A stretch of DNA of 64,000 nucleotides from Marinisporobacter sp. (GTDB lineage Bacteria; Bacillota; Clostridia; Peptostreptococcales; Thermotaleaceae), in the NCBI GenBank assembly GCA_025210395.1, contig JAOARV010000007.1, positions 1 through 64,000 on the forward strand, written 5' to 3'. The translations under genes were made by a program, and so were the position numbers. Position 1 is the first letter of the stretch, and each line of letters starts with the position of its first letter. Below the pieces are notes generated by a model. The model did no database searches, was not told where the DNA came from, and saw only the letters and a program-made list of their open reading frames with translations. Below, piece by piece: positions 33,565-44,462 of this stretch.

Positions 33565-33888
33565 AAAAAATCCCTCCAAAATAATAAAAGTTTTTACATA
33601 ATTTTATTATATTCAAGAAAAAATCAATGGTTACAAAATTAAGCAAGGCTATTCAACAGGGGGAATAGAAAACTTTCAAAAATGAAAACATCCTGAAAAG
33701 TGGCAAAAATTTTAATTTTGCCAAAACAAACATTGAGGAAGGAATATTAAAAAATAGGAAGAATTACAATATTATACAAAATAATATATATTTTTACTGT
33801 GATTATTTGGTAGAATATTTCATGTGTTTCGGAAAGGAGGTCTAGAGTAAGTATAGTAAAAATTATTTATATACAAGGAGGGAGCTTT
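33565..33888. other. divergent promoter region between the split gene and nhaC
   Basis: No ORF was seen. It contains an inverted repeat GGCAAAA/TTTTGCC (33702-33722), and a strong AAGGAGG (33835-33841) not followed by a start codon, which may mark a decayed leader ORF. The true nhaC ribosome site is at 33876-33884. Confidence 0.4.
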
Positions 33889-35502
33889 ATGGAATATGGA
33901 TGGATTTCTTTGATTCCACCACTATTAGCAATCATTTTAGCATGGATAACTAAGGATGCATTATTATCATTATTTATTGGAGTATTTGTTGGAGCTACTA
34001 TTTTAGCGGGGTATAATCCCTTATTAGGTTTTATGGATACTTGTTCAAATTACATTGCTGGACAAGTTGCTGATACATGGAATGCACAAGTGTTTATTTT
34101 CTTACTTGTTCTAGGTGGATTTATAGGTGTTCTTGGTAGAGCTGGCGGGATGAAAGATGTTGGAGATTACTTTGCGAAAAAGGCTAAAACAGTTAAAAAG
34201 ACCTTGTTTATTACTTGGATCTTGGGACTTGTTGTATTTATTGATGACTATGTAAATATGTTAGTTGTAGGGAATACTATGAGACCTGTTACAGATAAGC
34301 TAAAAATATCTAGAGAAAAGCTTTCTTATGTAATGGATTCTACAGGTTCACCTGTTAGTAGTGTGGCTTTAATTTCTAGTTGGATTGCTTTTGCGTTGGC
34401 ACTTATTAAAAGTAATTTTGAAAAGTTAAATATTGATTTATCTGTTTATGGTACTTTTATACATTCTATACCTTATAATTATTATAGTATTTTTGCAGTA
34501 CTTTTAGTGGCAATTGTCATTCTCCTTGAAAAAGATTTTGGCCCTATGTATAGAGCAGAAGTAAGGGCTAGAACTACTGGTAAGGTTATACGTGATGGGG
34601 CTATGCCAATGATGTCAAAGGAGCTTACAGAAATAAAGGGCTCTGATAAGGACAAGAGTTTAAATGTATTTGAAACCTTAGGATTGTTAGTATTTGTTAT
34701 TGTAATCTGTATGTTAGGAATGTGGTATGATGGTGGAGGTCTTAAAGGAGCTTCCCTGATAGATGCATTATCTAATGGAGGTACAGCAGTAGGGCTATTA
34801 TGGTCTTCCTTTGCAAGTTCTATTGTAGCTATGGCAATTGTCGTTTCTCGTAGGAAAATTAGTTTTAAAGATACATTAGAATCATTTATAGATGGTTGTA
34901 AATCAATGTTATTTGCTTGTATTATTCTTCTTATGGTTTGGGCTATTGCAGGAGTTACTGCTGATATAGGAACAGCAGAATATGTTATTCATCATGCGGA
35001 GAAATTTATAAGTCCAGGAGCTGTACCTGCATTTGTATTTGTAATCGCATTCTTTATTGCATTTACTACAGGTTCATCATGGACAGCACAAGGAATCGTT
35101 ATGCCAATTGCCATTCCACTGGCATATAAGCTTGGAGGAGCAGAATTTGCTAGTAGTGGATTATTATATGCAGCAGTTGGTGCTGTATTAACAGGTGGTG
35201 CTGGTGGAGGCCATTGTTCTCCATTATCTGATTGTACTATTTTAGCTTCAACAGGTTCAGGTTCAGATCATATGGATCATGTAAATACCCAGCTACCTTA
35301 TGCAATACTTGCATTGGTCGTGTCCTTATTTGTGGGATATATACCTATAGGATTTGGCGTATCCCCTTGGATTTTAATACCTGTAGGTCTTATTGTAGAG
35401 GCTTTATTTATTAAGTATGTAGGAAAGAGCATTAGATATGAGGATATTAAAGACCTTGACTATAAGACTTTGGGTTCTCAAAAAACATCTAAGGTGAGTT
35501 AA
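33889..35502 (+). CDS. nhaC: NhaC-family Na+/H+ antiporter
   Basis: The 537-aa protein has about twelve membrane helices. It begins WISLIPPLLAIILAWITKDA. Conserved polar segments include FIDDYVNMLVVGNTMRPV, TGSPVSSVALISSW, TTGSSWTAQGIVMPIA and GGAGGGHCSPLSDCTIL, characteristic of NhaC. It would exchange Na+ for H+, or an amino acid or malate for lactate in related members. AAGGAGGGAG lies 5 bases before the ATG. It is monocistronic and stops before a long hairpin. Confidence 0.9.
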   Translation: MEYGWISLIPPLLAIILAWITKDALLSLFIGVFVGATILAGYNPLLGFMDTCSNYIAGQVADTWNAQVFIFLLVLGGFIGVLGRAGGMKDVGDYFAKKAKTVKKTLFITWILGLVVFIDDYVNMLVVGNTMRPVTDKLKISREKLSYVMDSTGSPVSSVALISSWIAFALALIKSNFEKLNIDLSVYGTFIHSIPYNYYSIFAVLLVAIVILLEKDFGPMYRAEVRARTTGKVIRDGAMPMMSKELTEIKGSDKDKSLNVFETLGLLVFVIVICMLGMWYDGGGLKGASLIDALSNGGTAVGLLWSSFASSIVAMAIVVSRRKISFKDTLESFIDGCKSMLFACIILLMVWAIAGVTADIGTAEYVIHHAEKFISPGAVPAFVFVIAFFIAFTTGSSWTAQGIVMPIAIPLAYKLGGAEFASSGLLYAAVGAVLTGGAGGGHCSPLSDCTILASTGSGSDHMDHVNTQLPYAILALVVSLFVGYIPIGFGVSPWILIPVGLIVEALFIKYVGKSIRYEDIKDLDYKTLGSQKTSKVS

Positions 35503-35835
35503 ATATAAAATTAGAGAAACGTTTGAAAATAAAAAAATAGCCCTTCAAAAAAAGGACAAGGGTTAGAGCTTGTTCAATAAGATACGTGTAAGAAGATAGC
35601 TCATTCAAGAAATCTTAAGAGAGAGCATAGATTTAACAATATACAAATATAACCATAATAATCAAAAACTAACCATTAGATTATTGTGGTTATATTTTTT
35701 ATGCTTTAGGAAATTATAAAATTTAAAAACTGTGGATAACTTATGATTGAGAAATCAAATGTTTGATCACTTTGAGTAAATTTTTTTACAAAAGAAGGGA
35801 TCTTATTAATTGATTTGGTAATTTACGAAAATTAT
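35503..35835. other. intergenic region after nhaC
   Basis: It holds a strong terminator (35645-35700) and, near 35538-35562, a weak TAGCCCTT/AAGGGTTA pairing. No ORF or other motif was seen. Confidence 0.5.
35645..35700 (+). terminator. terminator of nhaC
   Basis: A 19-bp stem with one G-U pair (AAATATAACCATAATAATC and its complement), a 15-nt loop, and then TTT. Confidence 0.7.
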
Positions 35836-36933
35836 CTAGATGATTTCTTCGATAACAAGTTCTGGTTCTGATTTTAAGTCAACAATAGCACCGTCTATCT
35901 GAACAACAGGTCTAGAAACCATATCTTTATTGATAAAAACAATTTTAGCTTCTTCTCCTGTTGAAAGGCTACACCAATTACCGATGTAACAAGAAGCGAT
36001 ATAATTAAGGAAGGTTAATAAAAATTTAGTATCAAGTTTGCCATAACCAGTTTTTTCAAGATGACGAATTACATGAAATGGGCAAAACTTTTTACGATAA
36101 GAACGTGCTGATGTCATTGCGTCATAAATATCAGCAATGGCTACTATTTTCGCATAATCATGGATCTGTTCATTTTTAGCATTCAGCGGATAGCCACTAC
36201 CATCATATCTTTCATGATGCATTAAAATGGCCATTTTAATAGAATGGGGAATATCTTGATGTTCTACTAAACGGAAACCATAAATGGGATGTTTTTTAAT
36301 TTCTTCAAATTCCTGTGAAGTTAATTTACCTGTTTTGCTTAGAATATGATGATCAATTTGTGTTTTTCCAATATCATGTAAAAGTCCAGCAATGGATAAA
36401 TCTTTCAATGCAGCTTGATCAAACCCTAGCCACTCACCTAATGCGTGAGCTAGAAGAGAGACGTTTACAGAATGAGTATAAGTATGATTGTCTGTTGCTT
36501 GAAGGTTATGAAGGAATCCAAATAAATCATTTTTTGAGTCTAATGTGCTTTGTAAATCTTGGTTAATGGAGTATAGTTCTGTAAGATTTACACTTTTTCC
36601 ATCACTAATAGACATCATATGATTTTCTAATGATTCAATCTTTTCATTATAAGAGGATTGGAAAGATTGAAAAGATGCTTTTTTAGTAATCTTGTTCCTT
36701 CGTATGGGAGCAGACTGCATAGATGAGTCTGTTACTCCTTCTTCTTCAGGTATAATCTGTTTAATGGATACCATCTTGATTTGATAAAGATTTAATCGAA
36801 GAAGATTTTTTTCATTGAGAACTGAGTCTTTTGTAGCTAAAGTGAAACCAGCATCCGTAATAATATCTTTAGCTAGAATCATACCAGCTTCAACTTGAGC
36901 TGTAGGAATTAATTTTACTGTTGTTTTAGTCAT
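35836..36933 (-). CDS. HD-GYP domain c-di-GMP phosphodiesterase
   Basis: The 365-aa protein has an N-terminal accessory domain (LIPTAQVEAGMILAKDI) and an HD-GYP domain from about residue 145. The metal site is in LLHDIGK (HD), KKHPIYGFRLVE, MHHERYDGSGYP (HH...GYP), ADIYDAMTSARSYR and KLDTKFLLTF. It should hydrolyse cyclic di-GMP to pGpG or GMP. It is probably cytosolic. The ATG at 36933 is 7 bases after AGGTG. A GTG nine bases upstream is less likely. It may act with the PilZ protein at 5709-6062. Confidence 0.9.
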   Translation of the reverse strand: MTKTTVKLIPTAQVEAGMILAKDIITDAGFTLATKDSVLNEKNLLRLNLYQIKMVSIKQIIPEEEGVTDSSMQSAPIRRNKITKKASFQSFQSSYNEKIESLENHMMSISDGKSVNLTELYSINQDLQSTLDSKNDLFGFLHNLQATDNHTYTHSVNVSLLAHALGEWLGFDQAALKDLSIAGLLHDIGKTQIDHHILSKTGKLTSQEFEEIKKHPIYGFRLVEHQDIPHSIKMAILMHHERYDGSGYPLNAKNEQIHDYAKIVAIADIYDAMTSARSYRKKFCPFHVIRHLEKTGYGKLDTKFLLTFLNYIASCYIGNWCSLSTGEEAKIVFINKDMVSRPVVQIDGAIVDLKSEPELVIEEII

Positions 36934-37059
36934 AGCATTCACCTAATTTATAATATTTGTTCACAAAAAAAATAATGTAAATTTCATGTAATATGGTAAA
37001 ATTTACACACAGTCATTATAGCATACTTTCTTCGAAATAAACAATAGATTTTTTGAAAA

Positions 37060-37476
37060 TTAAGGTTTATATTTGAAATAATTTAGTATTAAAAAGAAAG
37101 AGAATATGATGATAGAGAAAATAAATATATAGCCTAAAATATGATATAAAGTAATGGAATGATAGAGTGTTGCAATAAATAAGAGGAAAATCCATAATGT
37201 GGTAAAAACTCGCAATGCCCATTTTAAATTAGACCAGTGAGTGAGTAAGATGTTTGCAGTGATAAAAATAAGATAATATAATAATATGAACCCTATGAAG
37301 GCTAAAAAAATTCCTGCTATTCTATGATTTGCAAGGGTTTGAATAGACTTAAACGATGGATTGATGATCAGCCAAGTATTTTGAGGTATACGAAGAAGCA
37401 TGTAACCAAAGAAACTACATAAAATCCCTAGTATAAGCTGAAATATATAATGAAGAAGATTAAAATTTTTCCCCAT
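37060..37476 (-). CDS. hypothetical membrane protein, 138 aa
   Basis: There are four hydrophobic helices (for example YIFQLILGILCSFFGYMLL and GYIFIFSIIIFSFFLIL) with short loops and a positively charged C-terminus NYFKYKP. No family was recognised and no polar residues suggest transport. GGGGGGATT precedes the ATG. It is flanked by divergent genes and is likely monocistronic. Confidence 0.65.
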   Translation of the reverse strand: MGKNFNLLHYIFQLILGILCSFFGYMLLRIPQNTWLIINPSFKSIQTLANHRIAGIFLAFIGFILLYYLIFITANILLTHWSNLKWALRVFTTLWIFLLFIATLYHSITLYHILGYIFIFSIIIFSFFLILNYFKYKP

Positions 37477-37603
37477 AAATAATCCCCCCTAAAAACTAAA
37501 TATGCAAATTTTATAAAAAAATGCAAAAAAAATTATTAAATGGAAACAATATGGAATATATATAATAAGAGAATTTTATGGATTAGGAAAAGGTGGGGGT
37601 TTT

Positions 37604-37948
37604 ATGAATTGTAATATAAAAATAGATGAGGGAAGGCATCGATATGGATATATAAGAGGAAAAATCGATGGATTTGAGTGGTATGCATTAGTACATAAGG
37701 AACAAAGTGAAAATGGAATTAATCCTTGTAGTCTTGAAAATGGTGAGGGAAGAGTTACAAGGCTATGTGTATATAAAGATGTAGTAGAGCATGGAGGAAA
37801 TCCTTATGCACCTACTTGTAGTGTGAGAAGGTTCATTTATGCAAATTATAAAAGAGAGTGGGATGTACTTAATAGTAATCATAGAAACATGATAAAAGAG
37901 CTCATTACCTATTTAGAGAGAAGATATTCTTTAAGAATTATAAAATAA
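37604..37948 (+). CDS. hypothetical protein, 114 aa
   Basis: The chain begins MNCNIKIDEGRHRYGYIRGK and has IDGFEWYALVHKEQSENGI and CSLENGEGRVTRLCVYKDV, a compact beta-rich pattern, and a helical C-terminus. Four cysteines are spread out (positions 3, 42, 53, 73 approximately) and do not form a known metal motif. No membrane segment. GGTGGGGG lies before the ATG. I do not recognise it. Confidence 0.6.
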   Translation: MNCNIKIDEGRHRYGYIRGKIDGFEWYALVHKEQSENGINPCSLENGEGRVTRLCVYKDVVEHGGNPYAPTCSVRRFIYANYKREWDVLNSNHRNMIKELITYLERRYSLRIIK

Positions 37949-37961
37949 TTCGTTTTATATA

Positions 37962-37991
37962 TTGACTTTTATTATGGAAAAAATATATAAT
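37962..37991 (+). promoter_or_regulatory. promoter of the valS T-box operon
   Basis: TTGACT (37962-37967), an 18-bp spacer and TATAAT (37986-37991). Confidence 0.8.
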
Positions 37992-37999
37992 AGTGAAAA

Positions 38000-38245
38000 A
38001 ATGACTATAAAAAATAACATTGAAGAAGAGGAGTAAATAAAGAGCCCCCTTTAGAGAATGAAATCCATAGGCTGCAAGGTTTCTTAGGGGAGTGTTATTG
38101 AAGGTAGCTTCTGAGTTGCTGAGTTGAAAAAATAGATTCAGCCGGGAAATCCCGTTATAGATTGTTAAGAGCCAGCTTTGCTGGAATTAAGGTGGTACCG
38201 CGAGATGTTCCTTTCGTCCTTATTTAAGGATGAAAGTTTTTTTTA
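38000..38245 (+). promoter_or_regulatory. T-box leader, valine (GTA specifier)
   Basis: The leader has the AGTA motif of stem I (near 38030), the T-box sequence AAGGTGGTACCGCG (38189-38202) and a terminator CTTTCGTCCTTA/TAAGGATGAAAG followed by eight Ts (38211-38240). The likely specifier GTA (38104-38106) precedes GCTTCTGAG and codes for valine, matching the downstream valS. Uncharged tRNA-Val would stabilise the antiterminator and turn the operon on. Confidence 0.93.
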
Positions 38246-38260
38246 TTTAGGAGTGAGAAA

Positions 38261-38485
38261 ATGTTTTTTGTAGGCATAGTTATGTTAATCATTGGAGCAA
38301 CACTTGTTTATCGAACAAATGATTGTATGAAGCTTTTTAGGGTGAAAAATTGTATTCATCTAAAAGGAATAGGATTGATCGTTTCAATTATAGGCGTTTT
38401 GATGATTTTTTTTGGAGATTTTCCAAAAAGTTTAGAGTCTGTTAGAATATTAAAAAAACTTTTAGAATATCTAGAACATTTTTAG
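38261..38485 (+). CDS. small two-helix membrane protein in the valS operon
   Basis: The 74-aa protein has two membrane helices (FFVGIVMLIIGATLVYR and GIGLIVSIIGVLMIFFGDF) and a charged C-terminal helix. It sits between the valine T-box terminator and valS, 15 bases before valS, so it must be induced together with valS. AGGAGTG lies 7 bases before the ATG. No family was recognised. Its placement under amino-acid control is unusual. Confidence 0.7.
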   Translation: MFFVGIVMLIIGATLVYRTNDCMKLFRVKNCIHLKGIGLIVSIIGVLMIFFGDFPKSLESVRILKKLLEYLEHF

Positions 38486-38500
38486 AAGAGGAGTGTTAGC

Positions 38501-41161
38501 ATGACAATCAAAAATTTGGATAAAACTTATAATCCACAAGAATTTGAAAACAGAATTTATGAAAATTGGTTAGAAAAAGATTATTTCAAAGCAGAACCAA
38601 ATTCTGAAAAGGACCCATATACTATTGTATTGCCACCACCTAATATTACAGGGAAGCTTCATATGGGACATGCACTGGATCATACATTGCAAGATATCTT
38701 GATTAGATGGAAAAGAATGCAAGGTTATGAAGCATTATGGCTTCCAGGAACAGACCATGCTAGTATTGCAACAGAAGTAAAAGTAGTAGAAAAAGTATTA
38801 AAGGAAGAAGGAAAAACAAAAGAAGAGCTTGGTAGAGATGAATTTTTAAAAAGAGCATGGGCATGGAAAGAAGAATATGGTGGAAGAATTGTAGAGCAAA
38901 TGCAAAAGCTAGGAAACTCTTGTGATTGGTCCAAAGAAAGATTTACAATGGATGAAGGCTGCAACAAGGCAGTAAGAGAAGTTTTTGTAAGATTATATGA
39001 AAAGGGATATATCTACAGAGGAAACCGTCTGATTAACTGGTGCCCAGATTGTAAAACTTCCCTTTCAGATGCAGAGGTTGAGCATGAAGAGAAAGCAGGA
39101 CATTTTTGGCATGTGAAGTATCCTGTAAAGGATTCAGATGAATTTTTAGAAATTGCTACAACTAGACCTGAAACAATTCTTGGAGATACAGCTGTAGCAG
39201 TACATCCAGAGGATGAAAGATATGCTCATTTGGTAGGAAAAACTTTAATACTACCTATCGTAGGAAGAGAAATTCCAGTTATTGCTGATGCATATGTAGA
39301 TAAAGAATTTGGTACAGGAGCAGTAAAAATTACACCAGCACATGACCCGAATGACTTTGAAGTAGGTCTTAGACATAATTTAGAGCAAATTACGGTTATG
39401 ACAGATGAAGCAAAGATGAATAAGCATGCTGGAAAATATGCTGGAATGGATCGTTATGAATGTAGAAAAGCTTTAGTAAAAGATTTAGATGAAGCAAGCT
39501 TTTTAGTACATGTAAAAGATCATAGCCACAATGTAGGAACTTGCTATAGATGCCATACGGTTGTTGAACCAAGACTAAGTGATCAGTGGTTTGTAAAGAT
39601 GGAAGAGCTTGCAAAGCCGGCTATTGAAGCTGTTCGATCAGGACAAACAAAATTTGTTCCAGAGAGATTTGATAAAATCTATTATCACTGGCTAGAAAAT
39701 ATTAGAGATTGGTGTATTTCAAGACAATTATGGTGGGGCCATAGAATACCTGCTTACTATTGTGAAGATTGTGGAGAATTGATGGTAGCAAGAGAAATGC
39801 CAAACTGTTGTAGTAAATGTAATAGTACGAACTTAAAACAAGATGAAGATGTACTAGATACTTGGTTTAGTTCAGCGTTATGGCCATTTTCAACCCTTGG
39901 TTGGCCAGACAATACAGAAGAATTAAAGTATTTTTATCCTACAGATGTATTGGTAACAGGATATGACATTATTTTCTTCTGGGTAGTAAGAATGATGTTT
40001 TCAGGACTTGAGCAAATGGGAGAGATTCCTTTTAAATATGTATTTGTGCATGGATTAGTACGTGACTCTCAAGGAAGAAAGATGAGTAAATCTTTAGGAA
40101 ATGGTATTGATCCATTAGAAATTATCAATCAATATGGAGCAGATGCTTTAAGATTAACTTTAGCTACAGGAAATAGCCCTGGAAATGATATGCGTTTCTA
40201 TATGGAAAGAGTAGAGGCAAATAGAAACTTTGCAAATAAATTATGGAATGCTACACGTTTTGTTCTTATGAATTTAGATCAAGAAACTTTTGATGAAGAA
40301 AAATGCGTGGAAAATTTTACCCTTGCAGACAAGTGGATTGTATCTAGAATGAATCAAGTGTCGAAAGAGGTTACAGATAACTTAGAAAAATTTGAGTTAG
40401 GAATGGCAGTACAAAAGATCTATGATTTTATTTGGAATGAATATTGTGATTGGTATATTGAATTGGTTAAACCAAGACTTTATGGAGAAGATCAAGAGAG
40501 CAAAAACACAGCTCTTTATGTACTTACCATGGTACTTGAAAATAGTTTGAAATTATTACATCCATTTATGCCATTTATTACAGAAGAAATATGGCAGCAT
40601 CTTCCTACTACGAAAGATGAAAGTGTCATGATTAGTAAGTGGCCAAAATATAATGACTGCTTCGCTTTTGAAAAAGAAGAAAAAGATATGGAATTAATCA
40701 TGGAAGCTATTAGAAGTATTAGAAATATTCGTGCTGAAATGAATGTAGTACCATCTAAAAAAGCAAAGGTAATGGTTGTTGCATCAAAGGATGCTTATGA
40801 AGCAATTAACTCAGGAAAAAATTATTTTATGACTTTAGCCAGTGCTTCAGAAGTAGTCCTTCAAAAGGAGAAAAAGGATATACCAGAGGATGCTATGTCA
40901 GCAGTAATAGCAGGGGCTGAGATTTTCCTTCCATTAGATGAATTAGTTGATTTTGAAAAGGAAATGGAAAGACTTCAAAAAGAAAAAGAAAAACTTGAAA
41001 AAGAGCTAAAAAGAGTAAATGGAAAGCTTTCTAACCAAGGTTTCTTAGGAAAAGCACCAGCTAAGGTAATAGAAGAAGAAAAAGAGAAGCAAGCTAAATA
41101 TCAAGATATGATGGAGAAAGTGTTAGAAAGAATAGATACCATGAAAAATAAGATGAAATAA
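38501..41161 (+). CDS. valS: valyl-tRNA synthetase
   Basis: The 886-aa class I synthetase has [15 protein letters not shown] (HIGH motif as HMGH) near residue 45 and [14 protein letters not shown] (KMSKS). The editing CP1 domain is in the middle ([15 protein letters not shown]), the anticodon-binding domain follows ([14 protein letters not shown]), and a C-terminal coiled coil ([22 protein letters not shown]) is typical of ValRS. It charges tRNA-Val in the cytoplasm. The gene is regulated by the T-box upstream of its small membrane-protein partner. AGAGGAG precedes the ATG. Confidence 0.98.
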   Translation: MTIKNLDKTYNPQEFENRIYENWLEKDYFKAEPNSEKDPYTIVLPPPNITGKLHMGHALDHTLQDILIRWKRMQGYEALWLPGTDHASIATEVKVVEKVLKEEGKTKEELGRDEFLKRAWAWKEEYGGRIVEQMQKLGNSCDWSKERFTMDEGCNKAVREVFVRLYEKGYIYRGNRLINWCPDCKTSLSDAEVEHEEKAGHFWHVKYPVKDSDEFLEIATTRPETILGDTAVAVHPEDERYAHLVGKTLILPIVGREIPVIADAYVDKEFGTGAVKITPAHDPNDFEVGLRHNLEQITVMTDEAKMNKHAGKYAGMDRYECRKALVKDLDEASFLVHVKDHSHNVGTCYRCHTVVEPRLSDQWFVKMEELAKPAIEAVRSGQTKFVPERFDKIYYHWLENIRDWCISRQLWWGHRIPAYYCEDCGELMVAREMPNCCSKCNSTNLKQDEDVLDTWFSSALWPFSTLGWPDNTEELKYFYPTDVLVTGYDIIFFWVVRMMFSGLEQMGEIPFKYVFVHGLVRDSQGRKMSKSLGNGIDPLEIINQYGADALRLTLATGNSPGNDMRFYMERVEANRNFANKLWNATRFVLMNLDQETFDEEKCVENFTLADKWIVSRMNQVSKEVTDNLEKFELGMAVQKIYDFIWNEYCDWYIELVKPRLYGEDQESKNTALYVLTMVLENSLKLLHPFMPFITEEIWQHLPTTKDESVMISKWPKYNDCFAFEKEEKDMELIMEAIRSIRNIRAEMNVVPSKKAKVMVVASKDAYEAINSGKNYFMTLASASEVVLQKEKKDIPEDAMSAVIAGAEIFLPLDELVDFEKEMERLQKEKEKLEKELKRVNGKLSNQGFLGKAPAKVIEEEKEKQAKYQDMMEKVLERIDTMKNKMK

Positions 41162-41195
41162 AAAATAGTCGGGTTTTAAACCCGACTATTTTTTA
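41161..41195 (+). terminator. terminator of valS
   Basis: The stem AATAGTCGGGTTT/AAACCCGACTATT is followed by TTTT. Confidence 0.85.
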
Positions 41196-41293
41196 TAAAT
41201 AGCTTAGGGATAATTTATATAAATAATTTGTAGAAAGATATGATATAATGAAGAAAAAATACAGGATTCTACAAAAAAAGAGGTGAAAAATAT

Positions 41294-42910
41294 ATGAGCA
41301 CAATTGTAAACAATTTAATTTTTAAAGTTGCATCAAAAAAATCTGCAAGGAAAAGCATAGGATTTACAATGATTATGGGGCTTTTTCTTAGCCAAGCTAT
41401 TATTTGTTTATTTAAAATAACAGATATTTTTGCAACAATGTTGATCAATACGGTACTAATTATTATTCCTACATATTTAATGGTAGATGTTTTGCTTATA
41501 AAATCTTATGATGATATTAAAAATATTATTATTGAAATGGCGGAAGGAAATTATAAGCTGAAAATTCCAGTGTTTGGTGATGATGAAGTAGGAAAAACCA
41601 TAAAAGCAATCAATTTATTAGCGTCCAATTATCAAAAGCTTATTGAGAAGATTATTGCTAGTTCTATTAAAACTTCCAATACAATAGAATCATTAAATAT
41701 ATATGTTAAAGAAAATAATCATAGAGCTGAAGAAATTTCAAATTCACTAGAAATGATCGCAACAACGAATAAAGAACATTTTAACACCATAAGGGAATCT
41801 ACAAATAGATTAAAGGATACGGAAGAAGAGCTAATGATTATAGAGAAAACCATGAAAACGGCAAAGGAAGGATCTATTAAATCTAAAAATCTTTCTAATG
41901 ATGCAACGACTGTAATCAATGATAATTTAATCAAATTTAAAGAAGTTCAAAAAAATGTAGCAGATTTAAATGGTATTATAAATATGTTAGAAACAAGAAC
42001 AAAAGAAATTGTAAAGATATCAGATACCATAGAAGATATAGCCAATCGAACAAATATGTTAGCATTAAATGCTGCTATAGAAAGTGCTCGCGCTGGAGAA
42101 GCTGGAAAAGGATTTGCAGTTGTTTCAGAAGAAATTAGAAAATTATCTTTAGATACTTCAGAATCATTAAAGGAAATAAAATCACTCATATCAAAAATAT
42201 TTGAAGATGTAGAAATAGCAGTTATCAAGACAAATGATAATTTAAAAATTAGCCAAGTTGCTTTAGAGAAGACGAACCAATCGAAAGAAGTATTTGATCA
42301 TATTGTAGAGATTTTAAATAATACAGAAGCAAGTGTAAATGAATCTTTTACAGTATTAGTAAAGCTTAGAGAAAATATTACATGTGTAATCAATGGTGTG
42401 AATGATATATATGGAAGCAGTAAAGGTACAGTTGAGCAAAGTGATCATGCTGATATAGTTATGAATAATTTAGTCAAAAATATGAGTGAAGTAGTTGCGT
42501 CAGCAGATTTATTGGGTGAAGATGCAAATATGCTGTATAATTTTACTGCTGGAGATATAATGGATAAAATATTAATTAATCAAGCTAGAAAATTAAATAA
42601 ATGGGGCAATGATTTTGATGGGTTAAAAAAAGAAGCAGAAATCCTTCATATAGAAGATTTTCAAATTACAGATAAAGAAGGAATCATCATAATGGCTACG
42701 GATCCAGATAGTATAGGATTAAATATGTTTGATATATATCAATCATATAAAGAATTTTATGAAGCTGAAAATAATCAAGAATACTTGTTAACACCAGTTG
42801 TAAAGCGAGTAGATGGCGTATATGCTAGATTTTGTGCAATAAGAAGAAAAGGTTATGAAGGAATGCTGATCATAGAATATAGAATAGACTTAAATGAAAT
42901 GGTTGCATAA
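41294..42910 (+). CDS. methyl-accepting chemotaxis protein with C-terminal sensor-like region
   Basis: The 538-aa protein has two N-terminal membrane helices ([20 protein letters not shown] and [18 protein letters not shown]) with almost no external loop, a HAMP-like linker and a MCP hairpin with [37 protein letters not shown]. After residue 420 comes a further alpha/beta region: [40 protein letters not shown] and [12 protein letters not shown]. As in the element-borne receptor at 29971-31509, sensing appears C-terminal and internal. GAGGTG lies upstream. Confidence 0.9.
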   Translation: MSTIVNNLIFKVASKKSARKSIGFTMIMGLFLSQAIICLFKITDIFATMLINTVLIIIPTYLMVDVLLIKSYDDIKNIIIEMAEGNYKLKIPVFGDDEVGKTIKAINLLASNYQKLIEKIIASSIKTSNTIESLNIYVKENNHRAEEISNSLEMIATTNKEHFNTIRESTNRLKDTEEELMIIEKTMKTAKEGSIKSKNLSNDATTVINDNLIKFKEVQKNVADLNGIINMLETRTKEIVKISDTIEDIANRTNMLALNAAIESARAGEAGKGFAVVSEEIRKLSLDTSESLKEIKSLISKIFEDVEIAVIKTNDNLKISQVALEKTNQSKEVFDHIVEILNNTEASVNESFTVLVKLRENITCVINGVNDIYGSSKGTVEQSDHADIVMNNLVKNMSEVVASADLLGEDANMLYNFTAGDIMDKILINQARKLNKWGNDFDGLKKEAEILHIEDFQITDKEGIIIMATDPDSIGLNMFDIYQSYKEFYEAENNQEYLLTPVVKRVDGVYARFCAIRRKGYEGMLIIEYRIDLNEMVA

Positions 42911-42927
42911 AAGCATATTTTTTATCC

Positions 42928-42963
42928 AAAAAAGAATTCTACATTTGTGTAGAATTTTTTTAA
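42928..42963 (+). terminator. terminator of the chemoreceptor gene
   Basis: The stem AAAAGAATTCTACA/TGTAGAATTTTTT with a TTTG loop and a following T run. Confidence 0.8.
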
Positions 42964-43153
42964 AATTAAAAGGATGATGATAGATTATTTTTTAAACTAT
43001 GAAAATATACTTAAAAATAGATGGGAAGATAGAAAAAAAGCTTTAAATTTGTTAAAATTATGTATAAAAAAGATAATCAATAAGAAACAATCTACTATAA
43101 ATTGAAAACACATTTTACAGGGGTTGTTTGAATAAAAGAAAAGAGGAAAAGCT

Positions 43154-44449
43154 ATGAATTATCAAGAGGCTTTAGATTATATTCAGGATACTTATAAGTT
43201 TGGAAGTAAACTAGGACTTGAAAATATTGCGTATTTATTAGATTTAATGGGAAACCCTCATGAAAGCTTAAAGGTCATTCATGTAGCAGGAACAAATGGA
43301 AAGGGATCTACATCTAATTTTATAGCCCATGTCCTTATGGAGGAAGGATATAGAGTGGGGCTTTATACATCTCCATATTTAGAAGAATTTACAGAAAGAA
43401 TTCGTGTAGATGGGAAAAATATACCTAAAGCTGACTTAGCAGAGGTTACAGCTTATGTAAGGGAGAAAGTTCTTCAAATGGTTGAGAGGGGAATGAATCA
43501 TCCTACAGAATTTGAAATCGTTACAGCCATTGGCTTTGAATATTTTAAAAGAAAAAATGTAGATTTTTTAGTATTAGAAGTAGGCATGGGAGGAAGATTT
43601 GACGCTACTAATGTCATCAAAAATCCATTAGTATCTGTGATTACCCCAATAGATTTGGATCATATAAATTATTTAGGTGATACTTTAGATAAGATTGCTT
43701 TTGAAAAAGCAGGAATTATCAAAGAAAATAATTATGTAGTAAGTTACCCTCAAAAAATGGAAGGCATGAGCGTGATTGAAGAGGTTTGTAAAAAAAGGAA
43801 TACATGTCTTTTCAAAGCTCCCATTGAGATGATTGAAATAATAGAACAATCAGATAGAGGACAAAGCTTTTATGTTTCTTATGGAGATGAAAAATTAAAG
43901 ATAGACATAGCTATGCTTGGAGATCATCAAATAGAGAATGCAACAGTAGCGTTAACAGCTTTATCTATTTTAGAAAAGCATCATCATGTAAAAATATCAA
44001 AAAAGGCATTAGAAGAGGGCTTTAAGAAAGCTATTTGGCCAGGTAGGCTTGAAGTTATGAGAAGAGATCCTATTGTGCTCATTGATGGAGCGCACAATGT
44101 TCAAGGGATGAAGGCTTTATCAAAAGTATTAAAGAAACGATTTAAAGGGAAAAATATTATATTAGCTTTAGGAATTTTAGGTGATAAAGATCCTAAGATG
44201 ATTGAAGAAATTGTTCCTCTTGCAAAGTCATTAGTTCTTACAAAACCTAATAATCCTAGAGCTATGTCTGTAGAAAAGCTAAAAGAAAGAACAGAGCATT
44301 TTCATAAGCCAACGATTATGAAAGAAAAAATTTCAGATGCAGTAAAGGAAGCTATTGCTATGGCAACTCCTGAAGAGGTGGTAGTATTTGCAGGTTCTTT
44401 GTATATGATTGGAGAAGTAAGAACGATACTGAAAAACATGAATCGTTAA
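43154..44449 (+). CDS. folC: bifunctional folylpolyglutamate/dihydrofolate synthase
   Basis: The 431-aa Mur-ligase-like enzyme has the P-loop AGTNGKGSTSNFIAHVL near residue 48, the FolC block LYTSPYLEEFTERIRVDG, EVGMGGRFDATNVI, ITPIDLDHINYLGDTL and WPGRLEVM...DGAHNVQGM. It adds glutamate to dihydropteroate or folates in the cytoplasm. Length and motif order are normal. The sigma-54 regulator gene starts 13 bases after its stop codon, so the two may be cotranscribed. Confidence 0.95.
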   Translation: MNYQEALDYIQDTYKFGSKLGLENIAYLLDLMGNPHESLKVIHVAGTNGKGSTSNFIAHVLMEEGYRVGLYTSPYLEEFTERIRVDGKNIPKADLAEVTAYVREKVLQMVERGMNHPTEFEIVTAIGFEYFKRKNVDFLVLEVGMGGRFDATNVIKNPLVSVITPIDLDHINYLGDTLDKIAFEKAGIIKENNYVVSYPQKMEGMSVIEEVCKKRNTCLFKAPIEMIEIIEQSDRGQSFYVSYGDEKLKIDIAMLGDHQIENATVALTALSILEKHHHVKISKKALEEGFKKAIWPGRLEVMRRDPIVLIDGAHNVQGMKALSKVLKKRFKGKNIILALGILGDKDPKMIEEIVPLAKSLVLTKPNNPRAMSVEKLKERTEHFHKPTIMKEKISDAVKEAIAMATPEEVVVFAGSLYMIGEVRTILKNMNR

Positions 44450-44462
44450 AGGGATGATCAAA

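Noticed and set aside
33831-33850. Strong AAGGAGG upstream of nhaC as the start of a leader peptide
   Set aside because: No start codon follows at usable spacing. It is kept only as a remark.
38098-38110. Glycine (GGT) reading of the valS T-box specifier
   Set aside because: Shifting by one base gives GTA (Val), which matches the downstream valS and aligns with the second leader.
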